In this document: positions 28,389 through 37,274 of the stretch, in pieces
How the letters are laid out: the number at the start of each line of letters is the position of its first letter
Numbering within the stretch: the stretch's first letter is position 1
The notes under the pieces: model-generated
What the model saw: the letters and a program-made list of their open reading frames with translations, nothing else
The model's database searches: none
Told to the model about the DNA's origin: nothing
Translations under genes and position numbers: made by a program
Assembly (NCBI RefSeq): GCF_014199985.1
Contig: NZ_JACHOS010000013.1
Span: 111,543-175,542, forward strand
Reading direction: 5' to 3'
Origin: Methylorubrum rhodesianum
Lineage (GTDB): Bacteria > Pseudomonadota > Alphaproteobacteria > Rhizobiales > Beijerinckiaceae
Length of the DNA stretch: 64,000 nt

Positions 28389-28894
28389 CCGGTATGGTCG
28401 CCGGCGGGTGGGGGCCGCCCATCGTCGCCGGCCTCGCTGCCCTTGCCGTCGCCCTGGCGGGCGGTGTCGCGACCCGGACGGACGCTTGGTATCGCCGGCT
28501 GCGCGTTCCCGCCTGGAAACCGCCGGACTGGGCCTTCGGTCCGGTCTGGGCCATCATCTTCGCCCTCACCACCGCCTCGGCCGTCATCGCCTGGAACGCC
28601 GATCCCGATCCGATGGCGCGCGCGAGGCTCGTTTCCGTCTTCGCCGTCAACGGTGCGCTCAACATCGCCTGGAGCGTGATCTTCTTCCGCCTGCGTCGGC
28701 CCGACTGGGCCTTCGCCGAGGTGTTGGTGCTCTGGCTCTCGATCCTGGCCGTGATGGCCATCGTCGGCGCGGTCTCGCTGCCGGCGGCGCTGCTCAACCT
28801 TCCCTATCTCGCCTGGGTCAGCGTGGCGGCCTGTCTGAACCGTACCATCGTCCGCCTCAACCCGCCCTTCGATCCCCGCTTGAGGAGCACATGA
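28385..28894 (+). CDS. tspO: TspO/MBR family tryptophan-rich sensory protein
   Basis: TspO is an outer-membrane-associated five-helix protein that binds porphyrins; in Rhodobacter it modulates photosynthesis genes in response to oxygen. The 169-residue sequence has the family hallmarks WYRRLRVPAWKPPDWAFGPVWAIIFALTTASAVIAW and a third-helix ALNIAWSVIFFRLRRPDWAFAEVLVLWLSI. The GTG start overlaps the bchP stop (GTGA), so it is co-translated with a pigment gene. This supports a role in tetrapyrrole handling, although the transported or sensed ligand is not shown by sequence. Confidence 0.93.
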   Translation: MTGMVAGGWGPPIVAGLAALAVALAGGVATRTDAWYRRLRVPAWKPPDWAFGPVWAIIFALTTASAVIAWNADPDPMARARLVSVFAVNGALNIAWSVIFFRLRRPDWAFAEVLVLWLSILAVMAIVGAVSLPAALLNLPYLAWVSVAACLNRTIVRLNPPFDPRLRST

Positions 28895-28897
28895 GCG

Positions 28898-29257
28898 ATG
28901 GCCGAGATCCTCGCCCCGCTCTTCTTCTCAGGGCGCATCGTCGACGGCATCCTCGTGCTGATCGGCATCGAGGCCCTGGTGCTGCTCGGCGCCCGCGCAC
29001 GCTGGGGACGCGGCCCGACGCCGGCGGCACTCCTGAGCAATCTCGCCTCCGGTGCCGCGCTGATGCTGGCCCTCCGTGCGGCGGTCACCGGTGCCGCCTG
29101 GCCCTCCCTTGCGGCTTGGCTGACCGTGGCCCTCGTCGCGCATCTCGCCGAGTTGGCGATCCGTTTTCGCCGGAGCGATCCGGCTCCGCGCGGAACTGTG
29201 ACAATGCGGCCCGGAACAACCGAAAGTGGCGGACGTTCGGTGCGCGTCCGCCAATAA
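28898..29257 (+). CDS. Small membrane protein, unknown, at the end of the bchG-tspO operon
   Basis: This 119-residue protein has three predicted spans (about 10-30 IVDGILVLIGIEALVLLGA, 43-65 and 68-90) and a basic, disordered C-terminal tail. It begins 3 bases after the tspO stop, so it belongs to the same transcript. No family is recognised. A role in pigment or membrane complex assembly is guilt by association only. Confidence 0.65.
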   Translation: MAEILAPLFFSGRIVDGILVLIGIEALVLLGARARWGRGPTPAALLSNLASGAALMLALRAAVTGAAWPSLAAWLTVALVAHLAELAIRFRRSDPAPRGTVTMRPGTTESGGRSVRVRQ

Positions 29258-29305
29258 CCTAGAACGATTCTCGCCGGGGGCTCTTCAACGTCGGAGATCG
29301 GGTTC

Positions 29306-30901
29306 ATGACACGTCTGACCGTCCTGGGCTCCGGTGGGCTCGCTCTGGCCACACTCCTCTCGGTCGGCACGGCCCGCGCGCAGGAGGCAGATACCGATCT
29401 CATCAAGCGCGGCGAGTATCTGGCAACGGCCGGCGACTGCACGGCCTGCCATACCAAGACCGGCGGCAAGTTCATGGCCGGCAATTATCGGCTCGACACG
29501 CCGATCGGCGCGATCATGACACCCAATCTCACGCCGGACGACGAGACCGGCATCGGTAAGTGGAATTACGAGACTTTCGAGAAGGCGTTCCGTCACGGCA
29601 TCGGCGACGAGGGTGAGTACCTCTATCCGGCCTTTCCGTTCGGCTGGTTCACCAAGGTGTCCGACGAGGATACGAGGGCGATCTTCGCCTATCTCAAATC
29701 GCTGCCGGCGGTGAGGGAGATGCGGGAGGAGAACGAGATCCCCTTCCCCTTCAACGTGCGCACTGCCCTGATCACTTGGCGCACCGCCTTCTTCACCGCG
29801 GAACGGTTCAAGCCGGATCCGAATGCGAGCGCCGAGGTGAACCGCGGCGGCTATCTCGTCGAAGGTCTCGGCCATTGCGGCATGTGCCACAACGAGCGAA
29901 AGCTCGTCGGCAATTCCAGCCTTTCCGGCCGCTTCGGCGGCGGTGTCATCGACGGCTGGTACGCGCCCAACATCACGCCGGACGGGCACCAGGGGATCGG
30001 CGCCTGGAGCGATGCGGAAGTCGTCACCTACCTCAAGACCGGCACGGCCCCGGGCAACCGGCCGGGCGTGGCCGCGGGCCCGATGCGCCAGACCATCGAG
30101 GAATCGCTCTCCAAGATGACTGACGCCGACCTGAAGGCGATGGTCGCCTATCTGCGGACGGTTCCGGCCAAGCAGACCTACAAGGAGCGGGACCTCCAGG
30201 CCTTCAACCAGCCGGGCGCACCGGGGGCAGACACCTACCTGACCTACTGCTCCTCCTGCCACCGCCCGGACGGCAAGGGCGTCGAGGGCGCGATCCCTGC
30301 TCTGGCGGGCAACACCTCGGTTCAGTCCGCAGGCCCGGAGACGGTCATCAACGTGATCGTCGGCGGACTCGCCGCCCAAAGCGGCTACGCGCCGATGCCG
30401 GCCATCGGGCAGGAGATGACTGACGACCAGATCAAGGATGTCACCGACTACATCCGCAATTCCTGGGGCAACAAGGCGCCGGTGGTCACGGAGACCGGCG
30501 TCGTCGCGAACGCGCGGCGGAAGATCAGGACCATGATGGCCGGCAACGCCCCGTGCTCGACCATCGAGAACGATAAGCTGAAGGCCGGCATCGAGCAGGC
30601 CGTGGGCGGCGATGCGCTGAACGGGCTGAAGCCGAACGACTTCGTTCCCGTCCTCTCCCGGGTCGCGCCGCAGGTGAAGGCGGCCGCCCCCGAAGCCGGC
30701 GACGATGCGGTGGTCAACGGACTGCTTGCGGCCTTCTGCAAGGCCAACCGCACCGATCGGACGGCCGAGCCGCTGCCCTGGTCCGCGACGATCGGCTCGT
30801 TCGGCAACGTCGCCTACAGCCAGGTCAAGAACCCGGAGAAACGGGTGGACGCCGCGCCCGGCCAGCCCCCGGCCTCGGGGGCAACGCCACCCAAGCCTTG
30901 A
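29306..30901 (+). CDS. Tri-haem cytochrome c, periplasmic
   Basis: This 531-residue secreted protein (signal peptide about 1-25, ending in ARAQ) carries three c-type haem sites: CTACH 45-49, CGMCH 191-195 and CSSCH 315-319. The MxPNLTPD and VxPNITPDxxxGIG segments after the first two haems resemble the tri-haem subunits of membrane alcohol or gluconate dehydrogenases (AdhB family), which pass electrons to ubiquinone or oxidase. No dehydrogenase subunit lies next to it. After residue 400 there is an extra about 130-residue region with two cysteines (APCSTIE, AFCKANR) that is not part of the usual family. The physiological partner is unknown. Confidence 0.85.
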   Translation: MTRLTVLGSGGLALATLLSVGTARAQEADTDLIKRGEYLATAGDCTACHTKTGGKFMAGNYRLDTPIGAIMTPNLTPDDETGIGKWNYETFEKAFRHGIGDEGEYLYPAFPFGWFTKVSDEDTRAIFAYLKSLPAVREMREENEIPFPFNVRTALITWRTAFFTAERFKPDPNASAEVNRGGYLVEGLGHCGMCHNERKLVGNSSLSGRFGGGVIDGWYAPNITPDGHQGIGAWSDAEVVTYLKTGTAPGNRPGVAAGPMRQTIEESLSKMTDADLKAMVAYLRTVPAKQTYKERDLQAFNQPGAPGADTYLTYCSSCHRPDGKGVEGAIPALAGNTSVQSAGPETVINVIVGGLAAQSGYAPMPAIGQEMTDDQIKDVTDYIRNSWGNKAPVVTETGVVANARRKIRTMMAGNAPCSTIENDKLKAGIEQAVGGDALNGLKPNDFVPVLSRVAPQVKAAAPEAGDDAVVNGLLAAFCKANRTDRTAEPLPWSATIGSFGNVAYSQVKNPEKRVDAAPGQPPASGATPPKP

Positions 30902-31015
30902 TTCCGGGTTTTACGCCCTACCATTGCCGGGTGTCGCCGCCGCTCGAACGATCCGATCCGTGAACCGGACGGATCGCGCGGCGGGTCCTGACGGCCCCGA
31001 TGGGAGTGCGACCGG

Positions 31016-32008
31016 ATGCAACTCGGCATGATCGGCCTCGGCCGGATGGGCGGTAACATCGTTCGCCGTCTTCTGCGCGACGGCCACACGGCCGTGGTCT
31101 ACGACCGCGATCCGAAGGTGGTGGAGGCGCTGGCCGCCGAAGGTGCGACCGCCGCCACGAGCCTCGAAGATCTCGTCGCCAAGCTTGAAGCGCCCCGAAC
31201 CGCCTGGGTGATGCTTCCGGCCGGGCAGATCACCGAGGAGACGGTGAGGACGCTCGGCGGCCTCCTGAGCGCCGACGACTGCATCATCGACGGTGGCAAC
31301 TCGTTCTATCAGGACGACGTGCGACGTGCCCGCGACCTCGACGCGAAGGGGATCCACTACGTCGATGTCGGCACATCCGGCGGCGTATGGGGGCTGGAGC
31401 GCGGCTACTGCATGATGATCGGCGGCCACAAGGAGGCCGTCGATCGGCTCGACCCGATCTTCCGCACGCTCGCGCCGGGCATCGGCGAAATCCCGCGCAC
31501 GCCGGGACGCGAGGACCGCGACCCACGGGCGGAGCAGGGCTACATCCATGCCGGCCCGAGCGGCGCCGGCCATTTCGTGAAGATGATCCACAACGGCATC
31601 GAGTACGGCCTCATGCAGGCCTATGCCGAGGGCTTCGACATCCTGCGCCACGCCAACGCTCCCGACGTCCCGGAGGAGCGCCGCTTCGATCTCAATCTCG
31701 GGGACATCGCCGAAGTGTGGCGGCGGGGTAGCGTCGTCTCCTCTTGGCTCCTCGATCTCACCGCCGCCGCGCTGGCCGGCGACGAGCGCCTCGAAGGGTT
31801 TTCGGGCTATGTCGAGGATTCCGGCGAGGGCCGCTGGACCATCAACGCGGCGATCGAGGAGGCCGTACCGGCCACCGTCCTCTCCAGCGCGCTGTATCGC
31901 CGCTTCCGCTCCCGCGAGGACGAGAGCTACGCCGACAAGCTGCTCTCGGCGATGCGCCAGGGATTCGGTGGCCACAAGGAGCCGCCGCGCCGCGGGCCCG
32001 CGCCGTGA
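31016..32008 (+). CDS. gnd: 6-phosphogluconate dehydrogenase (decarboxylating), Gnd-like
   Basis: This enzyme oxidises 6-phosphogluconate to ribulose 5-phosphate and CO2 with NAD(P)+. The 330-residue length identifies the short, YqeC/GntZ-type class rather than the 470-residue form. The NAD fold MQLGMIGLGRMGGNIVRRLLRDGH is at residues 1-24, followed by IIDGGNSFYQDD (substrate loop), GTSGGVWGLERGYCMMIGG and the catalytic GPSGAGHFVKMIHNGIEYG with its conserved Lys. It overlaps the following pgl gene (GTGA), forming an oxidative pentose phosphate pair. Confidence 0.93.
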   Translation: MQLGMIGLGRMGGNIVRRLLRDGHTAVVYDRDPKVVEALAAEGATAATSLEDLVAKLEAPRTAWVMLPAGQITEETVRTLGGLLSADDCIIDGGNSFYQDDVRRARDLDAKGIHYVDVGTSGGVWGLERGYCMMIGGHKEAVDRLDPIFRTLAPGIGEIPRTPGREDRDPRAEQGYIHAGPSGAGHFVKMIHNGIEYGLMQAYAEGFDILRHANAPDVPEERRFDLNLGDIAEVWRRGSVVSSWLLDLTAAALAGDERLEGFSGYVEDSGEGRWTINAAIEEAVPATVLSSALYRRFRSREDESYADKLLSAMRQGFGGHKEPPRRGPAP

Positions 32009-32736
32009 TCGCGCTTCCCCCGAACACCGAGCTGACGGCGGACGCCGAGGCGACCGCCCGTGCGGCCGCCGAGCATCTTCTCGCGATAGCTGAAAGCGCG
32101 CCGGGCGAGCGCGTCGCGATCTGCCTGTCAGGCGGCTCGACGCCGAAGCGGCTCTACGCCTTGCTGGCCTCGCCCGGCTTCGTCGAGCGGGTGCCGTGGG
32201 CGCGCATCCACTGGTTCTTCGGTGACGACCGCGTCGTGACATGGGATGATCCCCTGAGCAACGTGCGGATGGTGCGCGAGGCCTTCGGCCACGCCGCACC
32301 GGTGCCGGCGACGCACCTGCACTTCATCCCCTCGGACGAAGGCGTTGAGGCGGGCGCCCGCGCCTACGAGCGGACTTTGCAGGCATTCTACGGCGGCGAG
32401 CGGCTCGACCCGGACCGTCCGCTCTTCGATCTCGTGCTCCTTGGTCTCGGCAGCGACGGTCACACCGCATCGCTGTTTCCGGGCAAGCCGGCTCTGGCCG
32501 AGCGCTCGGCCTGGGTGGCGCCGGTGCCGGAAGCCGGGATGGAGCCTTTCGTGCCGCGCATCACCCTGACCTTTCCCGCCCTGGCCTCGTCGCGATCCGT
32601 GCTGTTTCTCGTCAACGGCGCGGGCAAGCGCGACGCGCTTCGGCGGCTCGCGGCGGGCGAGGATTTGCCGGCGCGTCACGTCGAGAGCGCGGGGCGATTG
32701 ACGTGGTACATCGATCGCGAGGCAGCCGAGGCCTGA
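32005..32736 (+). CDS. pgl: 6-phosphogluconolactonase
   Basis: Pgl hydrolyses 6-phosphogluconolactone to 6-phosphogluconate, the step before Gnd. The 243-residue protein contains the family motifs CLSGGSTPKRLYALL (phosphate-binding), WFFGDDRVV and LLGLGSDGHTASLFPG. It starts at a GTG that overlaps the gnd stop. A glucose-6-phosphate dehydrogenase gene is not in the window. A hairpin at 32754-32770 follows the stop. Confidence 0.95.
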   Translation: MIALPPNTELTADAEATARAAAEHLLAIAESAPGERVAICLSGGSTPKRLYALLASPGFVERVPWARIHWFFGDDRVVTWDDPLSNVRMVREAFGHAAPVPATHLHFIPSDEGVEAGARAYERTLQAFYGGERLDPDRPLFDLVLLGLGSDGHTASLFPGKPALAERSAWVAPVPEAGMEPFVPRITLTFPALASSRSVLFLVNGAGKRDALRRLAAGEDLPARHVESAGRLTWYIDREAAEA

Positions 32737-32753
32737 CCCCGAGCGCGCCTCCT

Positions 32754-32779
32754 CGCCGCAGGTTGCGGCGTCCGCCTCA
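32754..32779 (+). terminator. Candidate terminator of gnd-pgl
   Basis: A 7-bp perfect stem (CGCCGCA 32754-32760, TGCGGCG 32764-32770) with a 3-base loop stands 18 bases after the pgl stop, with ATTTT nearby downstream. The T-run is displaced from the stem, so confidence is moderate. Confidence 0.4.
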
Positions 32780-32841
32780 TTTTCGACGTGGATCCTACCC
32801 GTGTATGAACGGCCGATCCTCGACGAAACCGGAGTACCCCG

Positions 32842-33393
32842 ATGGGAGCAGCCGACGGTGCGGCCGCGCTGGACGCTTGGCCGCGGGTCCGCCAGCCGCG
32901 CTTCGCTCTGCGGCGCGGACGCCTGCAGCCCGGCCCGCTGAAGTTCCTCGATCGGCGCGGCCGACGGCCCGCCTGGAGCATCGCCGCCGGCCTGTTGGGT
33001 CTCTCCCTCGTCACGACCTGGGCGATCGCCTCGCAGATCCGCAGCAGTGACGCCGTTTCGGAGCAGACCGCCCTCGTGGCAGGGGCAGAACCTGCTCAAG
33101 ACGAGGTTCGGCCGGTCCGCTCCGTTGTTATCAACCCAGCGGCCCCGGACAGCGAAGCGCCGGCTGCGATCGAGGCCTCCCGGCAACTTTCGACGGCTAT
33201 CACGGCGCCCGAGCCGCAGCCGGTCGTCTCAGTCGCGCCCGCTGCCCCGGTTTCCAAACCGGTCTCCACTCAGACGATCGATCTCGGAGCCTTGCCGATT
33301 CTGACGCTCGACGAGACGGCCTTCGACGCCGCGCCGGCGCCGCTATCCGAAAACCCGGCTCCTACCGCGCCACGGGTCCGGGCCAGACCGTAA
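32842..33393 (+). CDS. Bitopic membrane protein with Pro/Ala-rich exterior, unknown
   Basis: This 183-residue protein has a basic cytoplasmic N-terminus (about 45 residues), one transmembrane helix at about 46-65 (SIAAGLLGLSLVTTWAIAS) and a low-complexity Pro/Ala/Val-rich periplasmic tail. The ATG at 32842 is preceded by GGAG. No domain is recognised. The tail resembles linker regions of envelope-spanning proteins, but no peptidoglycan-binding domain is visible. Confidence 0.6.
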   Translation: MGAADGAAALDAWPRVRQPRFALRRGRLQPGPLKFLDRRGRRPAWSIAAGLLGLSLVTTWAIASQIRSSDAVSEQTALVAGAEPAQDEVRPVRSVVINPAAPDSEAPAAIEASRQLSTAITAPEPQPVVSVAPAAPVSKPVSTQTIDLGALPILTLDETAFDAAPAPLSENPAPTAPRVRARP

Positions 33394-33474
33394 TCCGCAG
33401 CGCATTCGGAAGCGACGCCCGGTTCGACTGAGCGTTGGTCAAGGGGGTTCCACCGGCGGCGCTTTGTGCCCAGT

Positions 33475-33498
33475 GCCCGGCCCCCGTGGGGACCGGGC
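33475..33498. terminator. Candidate bidirectional hairpin between convergent genes
   Basis: GCCCGG-CCCC / GGGG-CCGGGC arms (33475-33485 and 33488-33498) form a GC-rich stem with a small bulge between the convergent hypothetical gene and the ndvA-like gene. No T-tract is obvious. Confidence 0.35.
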
Positions 33499-33608
33499 CC
33501 GATCCTGTCTCGCCGGAGGCCCAATCCGAGCGCTCCCTTTTGGATCACCGTTCGGGTGCCGTGCGGGTTAGCCAAGGCTATCTCGGCTTCGATTGAGCGA
33601 CCGCCGTG

Positions 33609-35381
33609 TCAGGCGGCGAGCGGCAGATCGTCTTCCGTCTCGGCCGCCATGAACTGGGCCCGGGCGAGCGCCGCGAAGCGCTGGTTGAGAGCGACCAGCT
33701 CATCGAAATCGCCGGCCTCGACGATCTTGCCGTTCTCGAACACGAGGATGCGGTCGGCGTTGCGGATCGTCGCGAGGCGGTGGGCGATCACGAAGGTGGT
33801 GCGCCCCTCCATCACCGTCTCCAGCGCCTGCTGCAGCTTGCGTTCGGTCGCCGCGTCGAGGGCGCTGGTGGCCTCGTCGAGGATCAGCATCGGCGGGTTC
33901 TTCAGGAGCGCCCGGGCGATTGAGAGCCGCTGGCGCTCGCCGCCGGAGAGCGAGCGGCCGCGCTCGCCGATGATCGTGTCGAGCCCGTCCGGCTGGCGCG
34001 CCATGAACTCGCTGGCCTGGGCACGGTCCAGAGCGTCGAGCATCTCGTCATCGGTCGCGTCGGGGCGGCCGACCTGAAGGTTTTCGCGGATCGAGCGGTT
34101 GAACAGCATCGGCTCCTGGAACACGACGCCGATGTTGTGGCGCAGACTCGAGAGGCCGATGTCGCGGATGTCGAGACCGTCGATGCGGATGGCGCCGGCG
34201 TCCGGGTCGAAGGTCCGGTGCAGCAGGCCCAGCGTCGTCGACTTGCCCGAGCCCGTGGTGCCGACCAGCGCCACGGTCTCGCCGGGACGGGCCGTGAAGG
34301 ACACGCCGTCGAGCGCGTTGCGGCGGCCGTCGTAGGAGAAGGCGACGTCCTCGAAGCTCACCTCGCCCTCGAACCGGGCGACCTGCTTGGCCTGCGGCCG
34401 GTCCCGCACAGTCGGTACGGTGTCGACCACCTCGAAGAACTCGCGCATCTTCGGGGCCTGCATGAACACGCCGTTCACGAAGGTCACGACGTGATCGAGC
34501 TTGGTCACGAGCATGGTGGCGAGGCTCATGAAGGCGACGATCTCGCCGACGGTGGCCTCACCCCGCTGGTGCAGGGCGATACCGGTGATGAAGATCGCCG
34601 TCATGGTCAGCGTCCCGGAGGCGCGCGTGGCAACGTTGGCCATCGCCCACCAGGACAGGACCGGAATCTGCACCCGCAGCAGGTCGTGGATGATGTCGCG
34701 CATCGCCTCCTTCTCGGCACGCGCGCGGGTGAAGGACTGGATCACCGCGACATTGCCGAGCGCGTCGGAGGCGTGGGCGGCGAGACCCGACTGGAATTGC
34801 TCGACCTCGCCCTGGAGCGTCTCGGTGCGGCGCATGACGTAGGTCGCGAGTGCCGTGAAGACGAGGACGAGCACGACGAGGATCGCCCCGAGCCGCCAGT
34901 TCACGAACAGTGTCAGCGGCAGCAGCACGCCGACGGAGAGCAGCGCGGCGAAGTGCTCGCGGAAGAAGTTGAGCCAGACCCAGGCCATGGCGTTCGTGCC
35001 TTCCAGCATCGCCTTCAGCACGCGGCCCGAATGGTTGGACGAATGGAAGGCGATCGGCAGTTCGAGCACGTGCTCGAAGAAATTCGCCATGGTGGAGAGC
35101 CGGTTGCGGTGGGCCAGCCGGTCGGAATGCAGGGCGATCGCCACGCCCGCGCCGATGGTGAACAGGCCGAACACCACCCAGGAAACGATCCAGGGCACCA
35201 GCGCGGTCGCCGGCGTGTCCTTGGACAGATGGGTGAGGCCGTCGATGATACGGCCCATGATCAGCGGCTCGGCGAAGGCCGCCACCGCGAGCGCGACATT
35301 GGCCACGATCAGACCGGTGGCCAGCCGCTTCTCCGCTCCGAGCAGGCTCAGAACCCGCGCATAGAGTCGAATCATCGACAT
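33609..35381 (-). CDS. ndvA: Cyclic beta-1,2-glucan-type ABC exporter (NdvA/ChvA-like)
   Basis: This 590-residue fused permease-ATPase resembles NdvA/ChvA, which exports cyclic beta-1,2-glucan to the periplasm in rhizobia. The N-terminal half has about six spans (MSMIRLYARVLSLLGAEKRLATGLIVANVALAVAAFAEPLIMGRIIDGL). The ATPase half has Walker A GTTGSGKST (about 375-383), signature LSGGERQRLSIARALL and Walker B LILDEATSALD. The ATG at 35381 was chosen over a 44-codon extension because MSMIRLYAR matches the family start. No glucan synthase (ndvB) is adjacent, so the substrate is inferred from similarity only; another lipid or glycan is possible. Confidence 0.8.
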   Translation of the reverse strand: MSMIRLYARVLSLLGAEKRLATGLIVANVALAVAAFAEPLIMGRIIDGLTHLSKDTPATALVPWIVSWVVFGLFTIGAGVAIALHSDRLAHRNRLSTMANFFEHVLELPIAFHSSNHSGRVLKAMLEGTNAMAWVWLNFFREHFAALLSVGVLLPLTLFVNWRLGAILVVLVLVFTALATYVMRRTETLQGEVEQFQSGLAAHASDALGNVAVIQSFTRARAEKEAMRDIIHDLLRVQIPVLSWWAMANVATRASGTLTMTAIFITGIALHQRGEATVGEIVAFMSLATMLVTKLDHVVTFVNGVFMQAPKMREFFEVVDTVPTVRDRPQAKQVARFEGEVSFEDVAFSYDGRRNALDGVSFTARPGETVALVGTTGSGKSTTLGLLHRTFDPDAGAIRIDGLDIRDIGLSSLRHNIGVVFQEPMLFNRSIRENLQVGRPDATDDEMLDALDRAQASEFMARQPDGLDTIIGERGRSLSGGERQRLSIARALLKNPPMLILDEATSALDAATERKLQQALETVMEGRTTFVIAHRLATIRNADRILVFENGKIVEAGDFDELVALNQRFAALARAQFMAAETEDDLPLAA

Positions 35382-35649
35382 CGTGCTTTCGCTCCCCGCC
35401 CCATTCGGCTGCGGCCGTGGGGTCCCGTCGTTGGAACCGGATTGATCCGGCGCCGGCCGACCGTGAGGCTGCGGTTGTCCGCGAAACGCCACTCGGGCAA
35501 TCGGCACGGGCACTTATGGCGTCCCGCCCCTGAACGGCACATGACGGCGAATGGTCGGTTCGTCCAAGCCCCTTTACGGTTCCTTCAGCCTGTTTTTTTA
35601 CACCTCGGGGACGGCCGGCAGGATCGGCCGGGCTTCGGGCGTCGGCGTC

Positions 35650-36423
35650 ATGGATCTCGCAACCGGTATCGGGCTGCTCGGCGGCGTCGGCGTGGTGTTC
35701 ACGCTGATCATGATCGATGGCGGCAATTTCGCCGCCTATTTCGACAAGCACGCCGTGATCGTGATCTTCGGCGGCGCCATCGCCGCGACGATGATCCGCT
35801 TCCCGTTTTCCACCATGCTGCACGGCCTGCCGATGGGCCTGCGCTACGCCTTCACCATGCGCTCGGTGAAGCCGCACGAGTTGATCGAAGAAATCACCAA
35901 GATCGCCGATGTGGTGCGCAAGTCCGGCCCGATCGCCCTGGAGAACATGGAGATCTCCGATCCGTTCCTGGCCCAGGGCGCGCGCTACATCGCCGACGGC
36001 TACGACCGCGACTTCATCCGCGACACGATGGAGCGCGACCGCGACAACTTCCTGATGCATCTCGACGAGGGCTCGAAGATCTACCGCGCCTTCGGCGACT
36101 GCGCCCCGGCCTGGGGCATGATCGGCACCATCCTCGGCATGGTGACGATGTTCGCCAACATGTCCGACCCCTCGAAGCTCGGGCCCGCCATGGCGACCGC
36201 GCTGCTCGCGACGCTCTACGGCGCGCTGATCGCCAACATGGTCACCCTGCCGATCGCCGACAAGCTGCACGTGAAGCTCGAGGAGGAGGATGTGTCCCGC
36301 TCCCTCATCATCGACGGCATCCTGCTGATCCGTGACCAGAAGAGCCCCTCGCTGGTGCGTGAGATGCTGATCGCCTACCTGCCGGCCAACCACCGCGAGG
36401 ATCTCGCCGCGGAAGCGGCGTGA
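35650..36423 (+). CDS. MotA/TolQ/ExbB-type proton-channel protein (MotA-like)
   Basis: This 257-residue membrane protein has four predicted spans and the MotA proton-channel signature: MDLATGIGLLGGVGVVFTLIMIDGGNFAAYFDKHAVIVIFGGAIAATMIRFP at the start, and APAWGMIGTILGMVTMFANMSDPSKLGPAMATALLATLYGALIANMVTLPIADKL in the second half. It pairs with the MotB-like gene 14 bases downstream. No flagellar genes are nearby, so it may power flagella encoded elsewhere or another envelope machine. The ATG at 35650 is preferred over an in-frame GTG-type extension from 35551. Confidence 0.85.
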   Translation: MDLATGIGLLGGVGVVFTLIMIDGGNFAAYFDKHAVIVIFGGAIAATMIRFPFSTMLHGLPMGLRYAFTMRSVKPHELIEEITKIADVVRKSGPIALENMEISDPFLAQGARYIADGYDRDFIRDTMERDRDNFLMHLDEGSKIYRAFGDCAPAWGMIGTILGMVTMFANMSDPSKLGPAMATALLATLYGALIANMVTLPIADKLHVKLEEEDVSRSLIIDGILLIRDQKSPSLVREMLIAYLPANHREDLAAEAA

Positions 36424-36437
36424 CGGGAGCGTAGGCG

Positions 36438-37271
36438 GTGGCCAAGAAGAAGCGCGGCGGCGCCCATGGCGGTCACGGCTGGTTCGTGACCTTCGCCGAC
36501 CTGATGGCGCTCCTGATGAGCTTCTTCGTCATGATCGCCGCCTACTCGACCCAGGACCAGAAGAAGCTGCAGGTCGTCGCCGGCTCGATGCGCGATGCCT
36601 TCGGCGTGAACAAGGAATCGAAATTCGCCGGCATTCTCGAAAGCGAAGGGATACCGACCGCCGACAAGTTCAAGCATCTGCGCGACGTGCCGCCCGAGCG
36701 TGCCACCGACCGCACGACGCCGCCGCAGATCGACAGCGGGCTGGACGACGGCATCCCCGACCGCGGCTTCCCGGATGCCTTCGGACAGGCCGCCGCCTCC
36801 CTGCGGCAGGCGATGCAGGACATGCCGGAGGTGGCGGAACTGTCGAAGAACGTGATCATCGCGCCGAGCCGGAAGGGCCTCGACGTGTCGATCGTCGATC
36901 AGGACGGCCGCTCGATGTTCCCGGAAGGGTCGAGCCGTCCCAACGACCGCACCCGGCGGCTCCTGGAGCGCCTCGCGCCGACGCTGATGAAGCTGCCGAA
37001 CCGCATCGCCGTGACCGGCTTCACCGCGACCACGCGCCCCGGCACCCGCGACACCGCCCCGCCCTGGGAACTCTCGGCCAACCGCGCTCTGAGCGTGCGC
37101 GACGTCCTGGCCAATGCCGGGCTGCCCGACGACCGCTTCGCCTCGGTCACGGGCAAGGCGGATACCGAGCCGATGTTCCCCGACAATCCCTATCTCGCGG
37201 CCAACCGCCGGGTGACGGTGACGCTTCTCTCGGAGCCGCCGCCGACGCCGAACGGCAGGGTTCTGCCCTGA
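36438..37271 (+). CDS. MotB-like stator protein with OmpA-type peptidoglycan-binding domain
   Basis: This 277-residue protein has a basic N-terminus, one transmembrane helix at about 17-38 (VTFADLMALLMSFFVMIAAYS) with the conserved proton-carrying Asp (FAD), a plug-like linker and a C-terminal OmpA/MotB domain (RTRRLLERLAPTLMKLPNRIAVTGFTA ... ANRALSVRDVLANAGLPDDRF ... ANRRVTVTLL). The start is the GTG at 36438. Together with the preceding gene it forms an ion-driven stator pair; whether it drives motility cannot be told from this context. Confidence 0.85.
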   Translation: MAKKKRGGAHGGHGWFVTFADLMALLMSFFVMIAAYSTQDQKKLQVVAGSMRDAFGVNKESKFAGILESEGIPTADKFKHLRDVPPERATDRTTPPQIDSGLDDGIPDRGFPDAFGQAAASLRQAMQDMPEVAELSKNVIIAPSRKGLDVSIVDQDGRSMFPEGSSRPNDRTRRLLERLAPTLMKLPNRIAVTGFTATTRPGTRDTAPPWELSANRALSVRDVLANAGLPDDRFASVTGKADTEPMFPDNPYLAANRRVTVTLLSEPPPTPNGRVLP

Positions 37272-37274
37272 CGG

